From Lineus longissimus (Eukaryota; Nemertea; Pilidiophora; Heteronemertea; Lineidae): a DNA stretch of 64,000 nt. Position 1 is the first letter of the stretch, and each line of letters begins with the position of its first letter. The notes below the pieces were generated by a model. It did not search any database and was not told the DNA's origin. It worked only from the letters and a program-made list of their open reading frames with translations. The stretch spans positions 5,794,953 through 5,858,952 of the forward strand of contig NC_088324.1 of the NCBI RefSeq assembly GCF_910592395.1. The letters are read 5' to 3'. Below, in pieces: positions 10,348-19,782 of the stretch. Position numbers and translations under genes: made by a program.

Positions 10348-10655
10348 CCGGTCTGCCATTCTCAAACGTGCGTACTGTAGCCCGAACTTACTACTGTGAC
10401 TACTGTCCTGGGGACGAGGTTGACCAAAATTCGGCGATTAGTGGACAACTGTCTAGTGAGACTGTCTAACTCTTGTGGACGAGGCTGCTTGCAATGGATT
10501 CATCATTGGAGTGCCGGAGAAGTATCAGATATTCGGTACTTTCCTCAAACAAAAACGATAATTTACGGACTTACGAGTCACCCATGTGGATGGACGCATG
10601 GGATTTTGAATCCCAATCAACTCAGAATTCTTGATAAACTCTCGAGACGACTGGA
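10348..10655 (-). other. BEL 5' LTR/leader, boundary not resolved
   Basis: This must hold the rest of the 5' LTR, the primer-binding site and the leader, because the U3 end is at 10790 and gag begins below. The 3' LTR copy is off the window, so the inner LTR edge cannot be set. No gene is seen. Confidence 0.5.
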
Positions 10656-10790
10656 AACGAACACAGCATTGGAAAAAATTAATTTATTCTCGGCTCTGAC
10701 ATTCGCTCTCCGTGACTCGCTAAAGTGTCCAACGTCCAACAGAGGGCACCACTGACTCACGACAGATTTAAAGGCGGGATGGCACGAACA
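10656..10790 (-). repeat. 5' LTR of the BEL element, U3-side part
   Basis: This is the matching copy of 1-135, with the TG end at 10790 and AATAAA on the minus strand at 10683-10688. The sequence outside it (ctctg...) belongs to the host. Only the segment confirmed by the other LTR is listed. Confidence 0.9.
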
Positions 10791-11428
10791 CTCTGTTCCC
10801 TCATGTATACCGTCTTTGGGTCCATATTTGAGAGGCCCGAAGGGATGAATACCTCGCAAACCTAATACAAAGGTTAGGCCTATTGGATTGGACTGATTGG
10901 CTTAGATCGTGGCGTATATGAACGCCGATGTACACACGACGCGTAAATGAATTCACGAAGGACTCAGTGACACTGTTGACCTTCATACTTCGTACTTGGT
11001 AATTCGTTGCGAAACCTACCTAGTATCACGATTTCCCAAGGCTTATCTGAACAGTTTAAAGCGTGGAAAAGCGACAACAAATATTAAACATGTTGCATCG
11101 CCGATGGCTTTTGCTCTAAATCGAATGTTTTTTCTTTTCTTTATTCACTGACGAGTGTCTATCGGCAACATTCGCGCGTCTCAGTTTATTTTCGGGAGAA
11201 TTCAAAACGACTTGTTTGGCTGTACAAAGCACACTGCTATGATGTTCGCGGAAGAGTTTTTGCAGACGGACCATCTGAGGGTGACGGCATTGTCGTATGA
11301 CAGCGTAAACTTTTGTTGGGTAACCTTTGATCGTTGGCAGAGTCTGTAATCACAGCTACAGCGTTTTTATATAACTTTAGATGTTTAATGTGTATGTGTA
11401 ATGTGTATATTTGATATTTTGTTTCCAG
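10791..11428. other. Host DNA without recognisable gene
   Basis: Between the BEL element and the LDLa exon no open frame resembles a known family. It is probably intron or intergenic sequence of the LDLa-bearing gene. Confidence 0.5.
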
Positions 11429-11569
11429 TGACGCCACACTGTACCTTATCAACGGAGTTTGAATGCAACAGTGGTGCATGCATTCGTAAGAGTTGGCGAT
11501 GTGACGGGGTCGACGACTGTGGAGATGGCTCTGACGAAATCGATTGCGCCAATAAACCCGGCCCGGCTG
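11429..11569 (+). CDS. LDL-receptor class A (LDLa) exon
   Basis: The exon encodes one complete LDLa module. Six cysteines appear in order (HCTL, FEC, GAC, RC, DDC, IDC) with the calcium-binding signature [13 protein letters not shown]. LDLa modules are extracellular ligand-binding repeats. A good acceptor (tttccag) precedes it and a GT donor lies at 11570. Both ends are in phase 1, the usual phase of shuffled LDLa exons. It is on the same strand as the LamG array 8 kb downstream and may belong to the same gene; that is inference. Confidence 0.85.
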
Positions 11570-11607
11570 GTAACCTTACTGTTGATCTAACTGCAGTTCC
11601 TCCTCAG

Positions 11608-11777
11608 TGTAACTTGTCCGTTCAGTTTTGAAGTAACAACGGAATATGCATTGAGAAGAGTTGGCGATGCAACGTGGAAGCCGATTGTTGAGACAGTGCG
11701 GATGAAGTTGGATGTGGAACCTCGGACGGCAACCCTACTACAGTATAATACCGCTATGCCAACTACGGTTGCTCCAG
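11608..11777 (+). pseudogene. Decayed second LDLa module
   Basis: The text aligns with the LDLa exon just upstream: CNLSVQF, NNGICIEKSWRC, then ADC and SADEVGC. Stops interrupt it at 11629-11631 and 11689-11691, and the second cysteine is lost. A Thr/Pro-rich tail follows, with a plausible donor (ccag/gtatct) at 11778, again in phase 1. It looks like a former module now non-functional. Confidence 0.75.
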
Positions 11778-12487
11778 GTATCTTTAGCATTGATTTCTCG
11801 AACTATTTATCCACATTTCGCATTAATATGTGGAAGTTAAGAGTACAGGGTGACCAAAATATGCCATCAAAGAATAATGTGAATAACATTATGTCATTTG
11901 CCTCTTGTTACGTGGTCTAATTCAGCACTTGGTAAGATTTAGAGACATGTCCAGAGAGAAGGTGGGTGGGAACAGTAGCGTTAGCTTAACAATGTTTTTT
12001 AGTGAAAAAAACCATTGGGCCAACGTGTCCAGGATATTTGCAGTGTAGTATGTATGGCCGGAGCATTTGAGAGCATGCTGATAAATGGTCATGTCATGAT
12101 GCATATGTCCTTGGGACATTCAGTTTATTTGGTATCCCACTATTTTCGCTCCATCTTCCTATTTTGGCACTGTAGGACTCTGAGGTCGTCTTAGGACAGC
12201 AATTGTGCACTTTCTTGACGGGACGTGTTCTCTCAAGGATGTCAGGTATGTGAGTGACCTATCGTACTGTTTGCATGACAACAATGTTCAAAGCATCCAA
12301 ACAAGTTTGTTTGGTACTTTATGATACTTCATGATTTGCGATTTTCCCTCCGAAGCCCATGTCCCCTAAATCATGCTAATCACCTCAACATCAAATGAAT
12401 CCATTCAGCCTAATACGTTGTTGGTCCTTGCTCCCGTGTTCGGACGGTAATATTCGGGCAGTCAATGGGTATTTTTGACACTGTTTT
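11778..12487. other. No gene recognised
   Basis: No frame longer than about 65 codons with family resemblance is seen. The region probably belongs to an intron. Confidence 0.45.
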
Positions 12488-13365
12488 TACAATTCTAAAC
12501 TACACGTGAAGTCCTGGAACTAGAAAATCATGCACATCAGGCATGTCAGGGTGAGTAACATAATGCCCACATTTATTTCTCCTTAACTATGGCAGTTACG
12601 ACTTTAATCCCGACATTGCCATCCCATGTTATATTCTGCACCACGCTATTCATTATAGCCCTGCATTTGTAATGCTAACAGTTACCATTTTAGCATATAC
12701 CATTTTGTATACTAGTATGAGTAAGCTGCTTCTGCGACAGCGATTTCGATGTAATGAATTACGTTTCAACTGACGCTTGAAGAAGTTGTCAGTTATTTTC
12801 TCTTCCAGTTTTCGACTTTGTGGAGTGTATCCATGACAATTCTGTCTTGGGGGGGGGGGGATTAACCAAAGGGTGACACTAAATGTGAATACCAATTAGG
12901 TCTCTCAATCGGATCACTCTGACTGTTTGGCTCACACTTCATTAACCCCATTCAAAATAGGCCCTTGATCTACAATGCCCGATTTTGGGAAGCCCTAGAA
13001 ATTTTGACGGCTTTTCTAGAAATCTGACCGTTCTCAAATCCGACCTTTCACAGAAAAGTCGGATAATGTCAGACTTTTGTAGGATGAGTTAGAAAATTTT
13101 TAGGAAACCGTTAAGAAGTCAGAAAATGTATCCCACTTATGTGTTTTTCCTAATACGCCTGATCAACATTAAAAAGCATGCCGATCTATATGCCTTTGTA
13201 GTAGGACTCGCAGTGTGGCCTTGGTCACTTAATTGTTGGTGCCGTCATTTTATAGCGGTTAGGTGCATAAAATGCAACAAATTCATGGTGTTTTTTTGTT
13301 GAAAGTTAAAGTGCAATAAATATTTCATGACACGCATTATCTTATAAGAAAGAATTCTTTGGATG
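12488..13365 (+). repeat. Diverged remnant of the ~10-kb array unit (unit 0)
   Basis: Two blocks match the array units. About 12488-12570 resembles 28730-28805, and 12895-13365 resembles the stretch 39120-39545. The latter includes the CCATTCAA and AAGTCGGA motifs and the TTTATAGCGG block. Differences are many more than among units 1-5, so this copy is older or evolves freely. A DIRS element is inserted at its right end. A run of ten G lies near 12850. Confidence 0.75.
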
Positions 13366-13438
13366 ACAAAGTATCCAAAGCGGTGCGTCATCATATGCAT
13401 GCTCTGTGCCTTTAAGTAATGGACATGAAATCGCTCTC
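13361..13438. repeat. DIRS split direct repeat, outer copy
   Basis: These 78 bp match 13641-13718 with one difference. In Ngaro/PAT-type elements the 3' end has the order B1-A2-B2; this would be B2 on the minus strand. Confidence 0.75.
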
Positions 13439-13640
13439 GGCACGAAGCACCCACATGATACGCACGAGAGACTCTAGTCAAGGGGAGGGAGGGTGGGCTC
13501 GACAAAACAACTCACTGGAGACAACTTGAGACGATAACAACACCCCCAACGCGTACTGACATTTCTCCTTCCCATCCGATGATTTCCAAAACCAACTGAG
13601 CTCATTAGGAAATCACGTGCTCTTGACGTCACCCCACTTC

Positions 13641-13718
13641 GGATAACAAAGTATCCAAAGCGGTGCGTCATCATATGCATGCTCTGTGCCTTTAAGTAAT
13701 GGACATGAAATCGCTCTC
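13641..13718. repeat. DIRS split direct repeat, inner copy
   Basis: This is the second copy of the 78-bp repeat, 202 bp from the outer one. The segment between them would be A2. Its expected partner A1 near 18.5 kb was not found by reading. Confidence 0.75.
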
Positions 13719-14015
13719 TCTCCGAAACGCTACGAGTTAACCCCTCCGGGCGCTAATGTCATGATAGAGTTTCCCTCATATTTGGGGCGATTATCTGATA
13801 TGAGTTATATTGCCTCTCCATCTACTCCACACCTTAACCCCCATCACTCAATAAAACTCATATCAAATAAACGCCCCAAACACCACCACCCGCTAAAGAA
13901 CTAACCAACGTCAATCTCTTAGTGATAAACCTTTATTCAGTACAACATTGCAAATACTATATCCCAACCATGTACACTTTTCCCAAACAGGAGTCCTCCA
14001 CATCGGGCAACTACT

Positions 14016-14302
14016 CTACACCTTCTGAGGAAACGGACTCGGCAGATCGCATTCCTCGATATATTCCCCCTCCACCTGCCTCCAGTCTTCAAAAGAAGCT
14101 GCCGACATAATTGCGGCCATTTTAGCTGCTTGGTCGAGCTTCCCCGACCTAGCGTAGCGTGAAGCCGACGATTCGGACGACCAACCAATGTGATCCATCA
14201 TGGCTTCAATATCTGGCTGTGAAGGCACCACTTTGGATGACAAAAAATGGATTGATATCGCACAGCCGCCCCTAAAAACTATGAGGCGTTTCCCCCTCAT
14301 CT
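14016..14302 (-). pseudogene. Tyrosine recombinase, C-terminal catalytic part
   Basis: The frame shows HIGWSSESSASRYAR, with the His/Trp and the nucleophilic Tyr of tyrosine recombinases. The HxxR box (HSF then RGGC) is split by one extra base in a run of five T (minus strand). This enzyme would integrate the circular cDNA without target duplication. Sequence up to 14472 contains further recombinase text out of frame. Confidence 0.78.
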
Positions 14303-14478
14303 GCCTCTATTTTCCCCAAATAATGCTTTAACCTCTGATAGGTAACCTCATATGACAGGGGGCTATCAACAACCCTCTGGTGCGCGAGAGGCCTACAGAA
14401 TCCCCATACTTAAATCCACGCCGAACGAACTGTCAACCTGAAAATACGTCTTTAAACCCAAGACCGGACACACCCTAG

Positions 14479-14847
14479 CTACCCTGGATTCCCCTGGCTC
14501 GCGGAGGACCACCCTTTAGGCTTTCCCAATCGATCAAATATGTCCCTAAGTTGTGAGATCTTGGACGCCACCGTGCCGTACGCTAACCTCCTTGGGCAGA
14601 CACATGTGGGTAATCTCTGACCAATAGCAGGGCACTGTATAACATGCACCACTGTTTTCCCTTCACTATCGGCCCATGCCAGATATAAACAAATATCATC
14701 CGGAGTACATGTATCAAGAACCTTCCCGAGATTGTCCAAGAATAATTCCAAATTCTTCTGAAGTTTCGACTTGCGAATCTGATAACACGATGATTTGAAC
14801 CCGTCCATCAGGGAATCGACCCGTCTGCGCAATTCAGCAACATCCAA
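14479..14847 (-). pseudogene. Tyrosine recombinase, N-terminal SAM-like domain
   Basis: About 122 codons form a helical core-binding domain (LELFLDNLGKVLDTCTPDDI, YLAWADSEGKT, YGTVASKISQLRDIF). This matches the N-terminal half of DIRS recombinases. A stop follows at 14479, and the segment that should carry the first catalytic Arg is degraded. Confidence 0.72.
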
Positions 14848-14970
14848 CCCCGAAGGCAGACCATGGGCACCTCTCTGAAATGGAACAAGAAGAAACGCTA
14901 TTACTACATAAAACTACGATCAACTACCGACACATAAACATAAGCCCCCGCTCAACCAGCTCTTAACCTC

Positions 14971-15783
14971 TCATTCTAGAACGAGCCTAGCTGCCAACAA
15001 GGGGTACAATAACGGTGAAGAGATATAACCCCACTTTGACGGGATCTCTAGCACTTCCCGATCATCCCTCCGACCAAGGACAATAACCGACTTTGCCACC
15101 GACATCAAAACCGGCCACCAAGACGGAAGAGGAGATAGCCGAGGAACTACAAAGATTACCCGAAGTGGCCTAGGGTTTTCATGTAACACGAAAGTCAAGA
15201 CCGAACCTATCATGCAAAAAGGCGGGAAACAATGGTAATTTTCCGTGCCGGATAGTATCTTCGTCAAAACGTTAACCCCCGTTGATCTCGGAAGTGGGTA
15301 AGGCGTGAAGTGTGGCAACGCGTTACCATCCCTATCTAGCATTGCGTTGGAATCTAATGCCATCAAATCCAGGGTATGGGGTCCAAACAACCTTTCTAAC
15401 CTCGACCAAGCCTCCACTGATAACCTTGCGTCTCTCGGAGACAAATTACGAGAAGCAGCATCCGCCGTGTTTTCCTTCGAAGGCACGTAAGTTAGCTTCA
15501 AATCGCAATTTAGTCCAGAAATCACCTGAAATATGGACTTGAGTAGTTTGACCAACGGAGGGTCTCTAGCCCCCTGCTTAGCCAATGATGCTACCAACGC
15601 CAGATTGTCAACAGATACATCTACCCGTTTGTCCCGTAACCACTCAGGAATCGCCTGCAGAGTCTTCAACAAAGCCTCAGTCTCCTTCAGATGGATTGGT
15701 CTGATGTCATCCCGTGGCCAGAAATCATGCATCTCCCGACCATCGGGCAGGGTGCCCCCCCCCCCAAGCGAAGCCACTGGCAT
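14971..15783 (-). pseudogene. DIRS RNase H and following domain
   Basis: RNase H motifs IHLKETEALLKTL, VSVDNLALV and YVPSKENTADAASR are present. They are followed by FGPHTLDLMALDSN and PLPRSTGVNVL, the conserved DIRS region after RNase H. The frame meets the upstream part (15725-16042) across an 11-C run at 15755-15765, where a one-base slip separates them. It ends with a stop at 14971. Confidence 0.85.
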
Positions 15784-16042
15784 CCGTGGACAAGTTCAAA
15801 TCCACATGGCGTTCACCCCTCCAATAAGCCCAATCCGAAAAGCCATCCAGGAAGCGCCAGAACACTATTTCCTCCCTCAAGTCCCCTTCAACCCGAATAT
15901 CTGCCTTGGCTTTCCCTGACCGACCAATTTCAATAGCCATTGCCCGAATGTAAAGACTTGCGGCAGGAACACAGATTTTGAACGAAACGCATTTGCCCAT
16001 GAACTTTTGCAAAGTCCTTACGGGAACCACGGCCTCCGCCAA
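15725..16042 (-). pseudogene. DIRS RT-RNase H connection
   Basis: The frame contains LQKFMGKCVSFKICVPAASLYIR (first part), typical of the DIRS RT connection, and LNLSTDASGFAWGG, which holds the first RNase H Asp. It leaves frame within the poly-C run at 15755-15765. A frameshift also separates it from the RT frame at 16103. Confidence 0.85.
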
Positions 16043-16102
16043 AATCTGTTCCCTTGATTCTCTAAATTTCAGTTTCTTATCCGCAGGTATCTGAAATTGC
16101 CT

Positions 16103-16588
16103 TTAATCCGAGTGAACTATCAACCCAAGGTTAAGCAATGAACAGGACGGAAACCATATACTCTTCAGAAATTCGATGGTGTAGCCTAGCAGAGACAGGG
16201 TTGCCGCGTTGCAAATTATCGAGATCCCCGTTTGTTGTAACTTCGAACCTGTTACATACCTTGCCGGGCCAAGAAACCTGTCATCCAGATATTGGGTTGT
16301 GATAACCCCTTTTAATCTCAAAAACGTCGTTGCCTGCATCCCTATCGATTGATAAACGAAAGGAGACAAAGACCATCCAAACGGCAAGCAGTTATAAACC
16401 AGATACCACCCACCAAATTGTATTCCAAAAAACGTTCTGGACCTCTCGGACAAAAATACGTTGAGATAAGCAGATTTCTCGTCAGTGGATGCCATGAAAT
16501 CCCCTTTCTCTATCAGACCCGGGATGAGATCAGAACCTTCCAGGGAAAAAGGCATGTGTTTCATGAAAAGATTTAAGAACCTCATCAT
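16103..16588 (-). pseudogene. DIRS reverse transcriptase palm
   Basis: GDFMASTDEKSAYLNV holds the first catalytic Asp region, followed by YLVYNCLPFGWSLSPFVY and the active-site box QYLDDRFLG. These are the DIRS/Ngaro palm blocks. The domain lies in the expected place between gag and RNase H. Its upstream part is in another frame (16530-16950). Confidence 0.87.
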
Positions 16589-16950
16589 GGCATAATCTAT
16601 TCTTCCAAGTTCCCCTTATCATCAATAGGGGCATAACCAAATATGGTGGAGGAACCTCGCCAACTCTACCAAGAAGCTTAAGGGAACCATTCCTTAAACC
16701 CTCCTCCAAGTGACGAGCTATTTTCTCCTTGTGGGGCTCACAGTTGGCATAATTATTAAATATCCGCGACGGTGGAAACTGTGCGTCGTACAAGACGCCA
16801 TTGAAATAGCCTCTGAAAAATGTCCATGGTCCCTTAGCGGTAGGTTGTCAAGTAGCTCCTCTCAATTGTTGCCGAGGTCTCCCCACTCTTCAGCCAAGAA
16901 ACCTGGATCCGAACGAGTAGAGGGGAAGGGCCTGCCCTTGTAGTTAACGT
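16530..16950 (-). pseudogene. DIRS reverse transcriptase, N-terminal part
   Basis: The stretch NYANCEPHKEKIARHLEEGL then VPPPYLVMPLLM fits the DIRS region before the palm. Upstream, 16900-16950 contains a Pro-rich segment with an in-frame stop at about 16856. Several frame changes show decay. Confidence 0.72.
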
Positions 16951-17420
16951 ATCTCGTTGATCTCAACTCTGCAGTTGCCTTGACCGGGTTGTATGAAGAA
17001 TCCAACTCCCATGCAGGTACACTCTGACGGTTGGGCTGAAACTACAGCAAGGAACCCATAACTAATGTGTTTGACCAAAGTTCCAGGCAACTGCAGAACA
17101 GATACTCTCTTGCAAGGCTAGACCCTCCCCCTCCTGTTCCAACCGGGCATCAGTGTCCCAGGAAACAAGAGAGAAAGCATCTTGCCCTCCCCAAAGCGAC
17201 TGCAAAATAAGCAACTACGAGGAAGATATGAAATTCAAATCTTTATTTACCTCTCACAGGGCCAGAGACATGTCGTATAGTACCACACTTGTAGCTATCA
17301 CCTGTACATGCCTCATCTCTTCAATTTAACATTCAACTATTTTTGTAAATGCTCACTAACTTACATATCTCCAAGAAACATTTCATCATTGACTAATATC
17401 CCAACCTAGAGTTACATGTG
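16951..17420 (-). other. Spacer between DIRS gag and RT
   Basis: No clear coding text is seen. The gag stop is near 17421 and RT-like text starts near 17000. Confidence 0.5.
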
Positions 17421-17906
17421 TTACTCGGTCTTTGGACTATTACTCGTAGTAGCGGCACCCGACAGATACTGAGGGCATGAGTGAAATAGGTGCTCACTTG
17501 ACCCGCAGATGTAGCAATTTCTTGCGTATGGGCTAGGCCCACCTCTCCCAAAAGCACTACGGAAGTTTCGCCTCCCTCTGAAGCCCCTTCTGCTGAAGCT
17601 ATTATATCCAACCCCAAAATTTTGTGGCACGTTATACCCCGAAAAAACCGGCTCATTCTTTTTCTCCTTCTCCTTCTCCTTCTCCTTTTCTCTTTCTTCC
17701 TTCTTCTTAGCCTTACGCCAAGAGTCCACCGACGCCTGTGCTTTCCGCGCCTGGTCAGTTCCGAATAGACGTGTCACCAGTGATTGTAGCTGACCCCCGG
17801 AGTCATTCTCCCGACTCATTTTAAGCGCCACCTTGAATGAATCAACGTCCTCGTGATCCACCCTTAGAGCGGTGTCGTACAGCGTCTCCATCGCCGCCAG
17901 CAGCAC
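17421..17906 (-). pseudogene. DIRS gag, zinc-knuckle part
   Basis: A helical segment (METLYDTALRVDHEDVDSFK) leads to a Lys/Glu-rich run and a Gly/Arg/Phe-rich stretch. The frame ends with the CCHC knuckle CYICGSSEHLFHSC, which would bind RNA. It ends in a stop just upstream of the RT region. Its connection to the exon at 17948-18106 is broken: only about 14 odd bases separate the two reading frames. Confidence 0.82.
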
Positions 17907-17947
17907 ACCATTATCCGTACTCTTGCGTAACGCTATTAGGTTCTCAC

Positions 17948-18106
17948 CTGCTTAAGAGCTGTGACGACTGAACCCTTGTCCTGAGTCTCCTTCATCTGCT
18001 TCAGAGACTTCTCGAGTTCCTCCAGCCTCGACGACGATACCGACGATGCCGACGACGGCCCAGCAGCCGGCTCCTTCGCGTCCAACTTGGCGTCACCCGC
18101 CACTCC
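17948..18106 (-). CDS. Putative DIRS gag exon 2
   Basis: These 53 codons (Ala/Ser-rich, then SRLEELEKSLKQMKETQDK) form a coiled-coil-like segment. On the minus strand the exon is preceded by tttatattgttgcag and followed by a GTGAGA donor-like site, both in phase 0. The composition fits gag. The frame joins in phase with 18275-18460 if the 168-bp intervening sequence is spliced out. Confidence 0.55.
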
Positions 18107-18274
18107 CTGCAACAATATAAAACATTACTGTTTACGCATGGGTTGAACGTTAAACGTTGAACACACCTCCCAGCACAGACCCAGACCAACCTGATACTAC
18201 CAAGTTAATCCCACTTACGAAGAACTCCACGCACACTACGGGGAACAAACCACTACTTTAAAACGGAAACTCAC
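18107..18274 (-). other. Putative spliceosomal intron in DIRS gag
   Basis: On the minus strand the 168-bp segment starts with GTGAGT and ends with a pyrimidine-rich tract and CAG. Both borders are in phase 0, and flanking frames stay open only if it is removed. In-frame stops occur inside. Confidence 0.6.
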
Positions 18275-18460
18275 CCTCTTTACTCCCTTCGCCGCTGACT
18301 TCTCGCCACTCGTGCTCGCCTTTGCGCTCCCCGTAGCCTCCTGCTGAACTAACCCTGGCTCCGACACCGCGGGAAGACTATTGGCCTGAAGCACGGCACA
18401 GTGCAACATATATCGGCGGTTCTCAATCGTATCATCCGCATCGACGATCTCCAACAGAGA
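18275..18460 (-). CDS. Putative DIRS gag exon 1
   Basis: 62 codons (LLEIVDADDTIENRRYML, then a Ser/Ala/Lys-rich end) are bounded on the minus strand by tttgttttgttgtag upstream and GTGAGT downstream. The upstream AG suggests a further 5' exon. No family motif is recognised; the assignment to gag rests on position. Confidence 0.5.
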
Positions 18461-18826
18461 CTACAACAAAACAAATAAAAATTGCCAACGGTTATCTTAA
18501 AAGATTTGAATTTAGAGTCGGTGTGTGAAACACAGTGTACGTCTCGTACCGCCACACAACTGTCTTATCATTGTTTTCTCATGAGATGGTATTTGAGGAC
18601 TGTATATTTTTGGCCAGGAAGAAACGCATGCGTTCTCTCCATATAAAATCTTTATTGCTACTAATACTCGTATAAGTTTACAACAGGTAATCGAATTAAC
18701 AACATATAATAGAATTAAAAATAAACCATTGAACATGAAATCAACATATGTACAATCTATTGCAACTCCAAAAGGTAAATAAAATCTATAGCATCGTGTT
18801 AAACTCTATATCCCTGTCTGATAGGT
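18461..18826 (-). other. DIRS upstream region or junction, unresolved
   Basis: A/T-rich sequence containing a minus-strand AATAAA near 18650 and another near 18715. No coding domain is seen. The border between the DIRS element and the LINE fragment lies somewhere here. Confidence 0.4.
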
Positions 18827-19333
18827 CTAAACAATCATAAAGGACTCCATGTCCGAAACGGAAGCTGATTTGTCAACTCTATATTCAAAAATGTCACGAC
18901 TTGGCTCAGGTCCTCCCTTTATCTTTGAGTTCTGCATTTTGGACCTTCCAATTACTATGTTACGTCTTTTTTGTTCGTTCCTTCTGATCCGTTTCATTTC
19001 TTTCTTTCCAAGAATAAAACCATCTGAATCTACACTCTTTCCTGAATACTGGCTACTTTCACTATTCAATGACCGCGCACTACCTCGTAGCCGTTGTATG
19101 TCCGGGTGTACTATCAGATTACCGGTACTGCGATTAGCTACTCCACCACGTCCACCTCGACGACCCCGCAAACTTGGTCTTAGACCCGTTGCTCCTAGTC
19201 GCCCAGCGATATCAGCAAAGGAATTAGTTTCCGGTACACTTTGTTTTTCACTTTTTGACTGACTTTGTTTCACTTTCGTATCGTTCACACTATTCTTATT
19301 CTCGACCCCATTATAACCACTGGCATAGACCAT
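18827..19333 (-). pseudogene. LINE ORF1 fragment, C-terminal part
   Basis: A basic Arg/Gly-rich segment (GRRGGRGGVANRS) is followed by RRNIVIGRSK and GGPEPSRDIFEYRVDKSASV, the conserved end of ORF1 proteins of CR1/L2-type LINEs in marine animals. ORF1 proteins bind RNA. The fragment stops shortly after this motif, and neither ORF2 nor a LINE 3' end follows. Confidence 0.65.
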
Positions 19334-19604
19334 ACCTCATCGAAGTCCTGACTCTGCATATCTTCCCAACCTGAACGGTGTTTGGTTTGTCCTCCTGTTT
19401 GGAACTAATCACCAATTCATAAATATCATTTGAATTCTTTACAACCGCATCCTGCATTTTATACGCTTTGGCGTCCAGTTTACTCAACCGATCAACAATC
19501 GAAATTGAATTCAGTTCTTCTGGTACTGACCTCGGGATATTGCACAGACTGTACGCGCAAATCACAATGTAAGGCATTTTATCGACTTTTTCTAAATTTT
19601 GCAT
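19311..19604 (-). pseudogene. LINE ORF1 fragment, N-terminal part
   Basis: The segment SVPEELNSISIVDRLSKLDAK resembles the helical N-terminal region of the same ORF1 family. It overlaps the 18827-19333 frame by 23 bases, so one frameshift separates them. Array sequence starts about 60 bases upstream. Confidence 0.6.
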
Positions 19605-19670
19605 TGCACCGATGTTGTCCGCTACATTTGCACCATATTCTGTTCTTTTTTTTTCACTATTTCGATAGAC

Positions 19671-19782
19671 GGCTCAAATCAGAAAGATGCAGAAGATTTC
19701 TCTGTCGTATCATTTGCTCGTGATTGTTGGTGTTCCCTATCGCGAGAGCAACGACTAGGAAGACTGCGGTCAGCGAGAAAAG
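19671..19782 (+). pseudogene. Decayed exon A, unit 1
   Basis: The DNA aligns with exon B 670 bp downstream: the same order of ATCAGAAA/ATCACAAA, GTCGTATC, GACTGTTGG-like and GAAGACTGC blocks. The frame is shifted in the second half and the splice donor is lost. Confidence 0.65.

Larger units (their letters stand above)
1..10790 (-). mobile_element. BEL/Pao LTR retrotransposon, nested and decayed
   Basis: On the minus strand the order is LTR, gag, zinc knuckles plus aspartic protease, RT, RNase H, integrase, LTR, which is the BEL/Pao (and Ty3) order. The gag region of DUF1759 type, the Pao-type region between protease and RT, and the GVDYF integrase motif assign it to BEL/Pao. A 135-bp direct repeat (1-135 and 10656-10790, two mismatches) marks the LTRs. 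Coding frames are broken many times and four other elements are inserted inside it. It cannot transpose as it stands. The window edge hides the rest of the 3' LTR. Confidence 0.93.
13361..18826 (-). mobile_element. DIRS/Ngaro-like tyrosine-recombinase retroelement
   Basis: On the minus strand the order is gag with a zinc knuckle (18460-17421), reverse transcriptase (about 16950-16103), RNase H and following domain (16042-14971), then tyrosine recombinase (14847-14016). DIRS-type elements use a tyrosine recombinase instead of an integrase. A 78-bp sequence is present twice at the 3' side (13361-13438, 13641-13718), as in elements with split direct repeats. Frames are broken in several places. 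The upstream edge is uncertain (18461-18826). Confidence 0.88.

Noticed and set aside
10610-10650. A primer-binding-site-like GGATTC stretch on the minus strand in the BEL 5' LTR region
   Set aside because: The adjacent bases do not give a TGG start and the LTR inner edge is unknown, so the site cannot be supported.
13361-13718. Reading the two 78-bp repeats as LTRs of a small element
   Set aside because: No TG/CA ends or target duplication, and their place at the 3' end of a tyrosine-recombinase element fits split direct repeats better.
18849-19262. A 137-codon plus-strand open frame
   Set aside because: It is the complement of the Arg/Gly-rich LINE ORF1 and has no family features.
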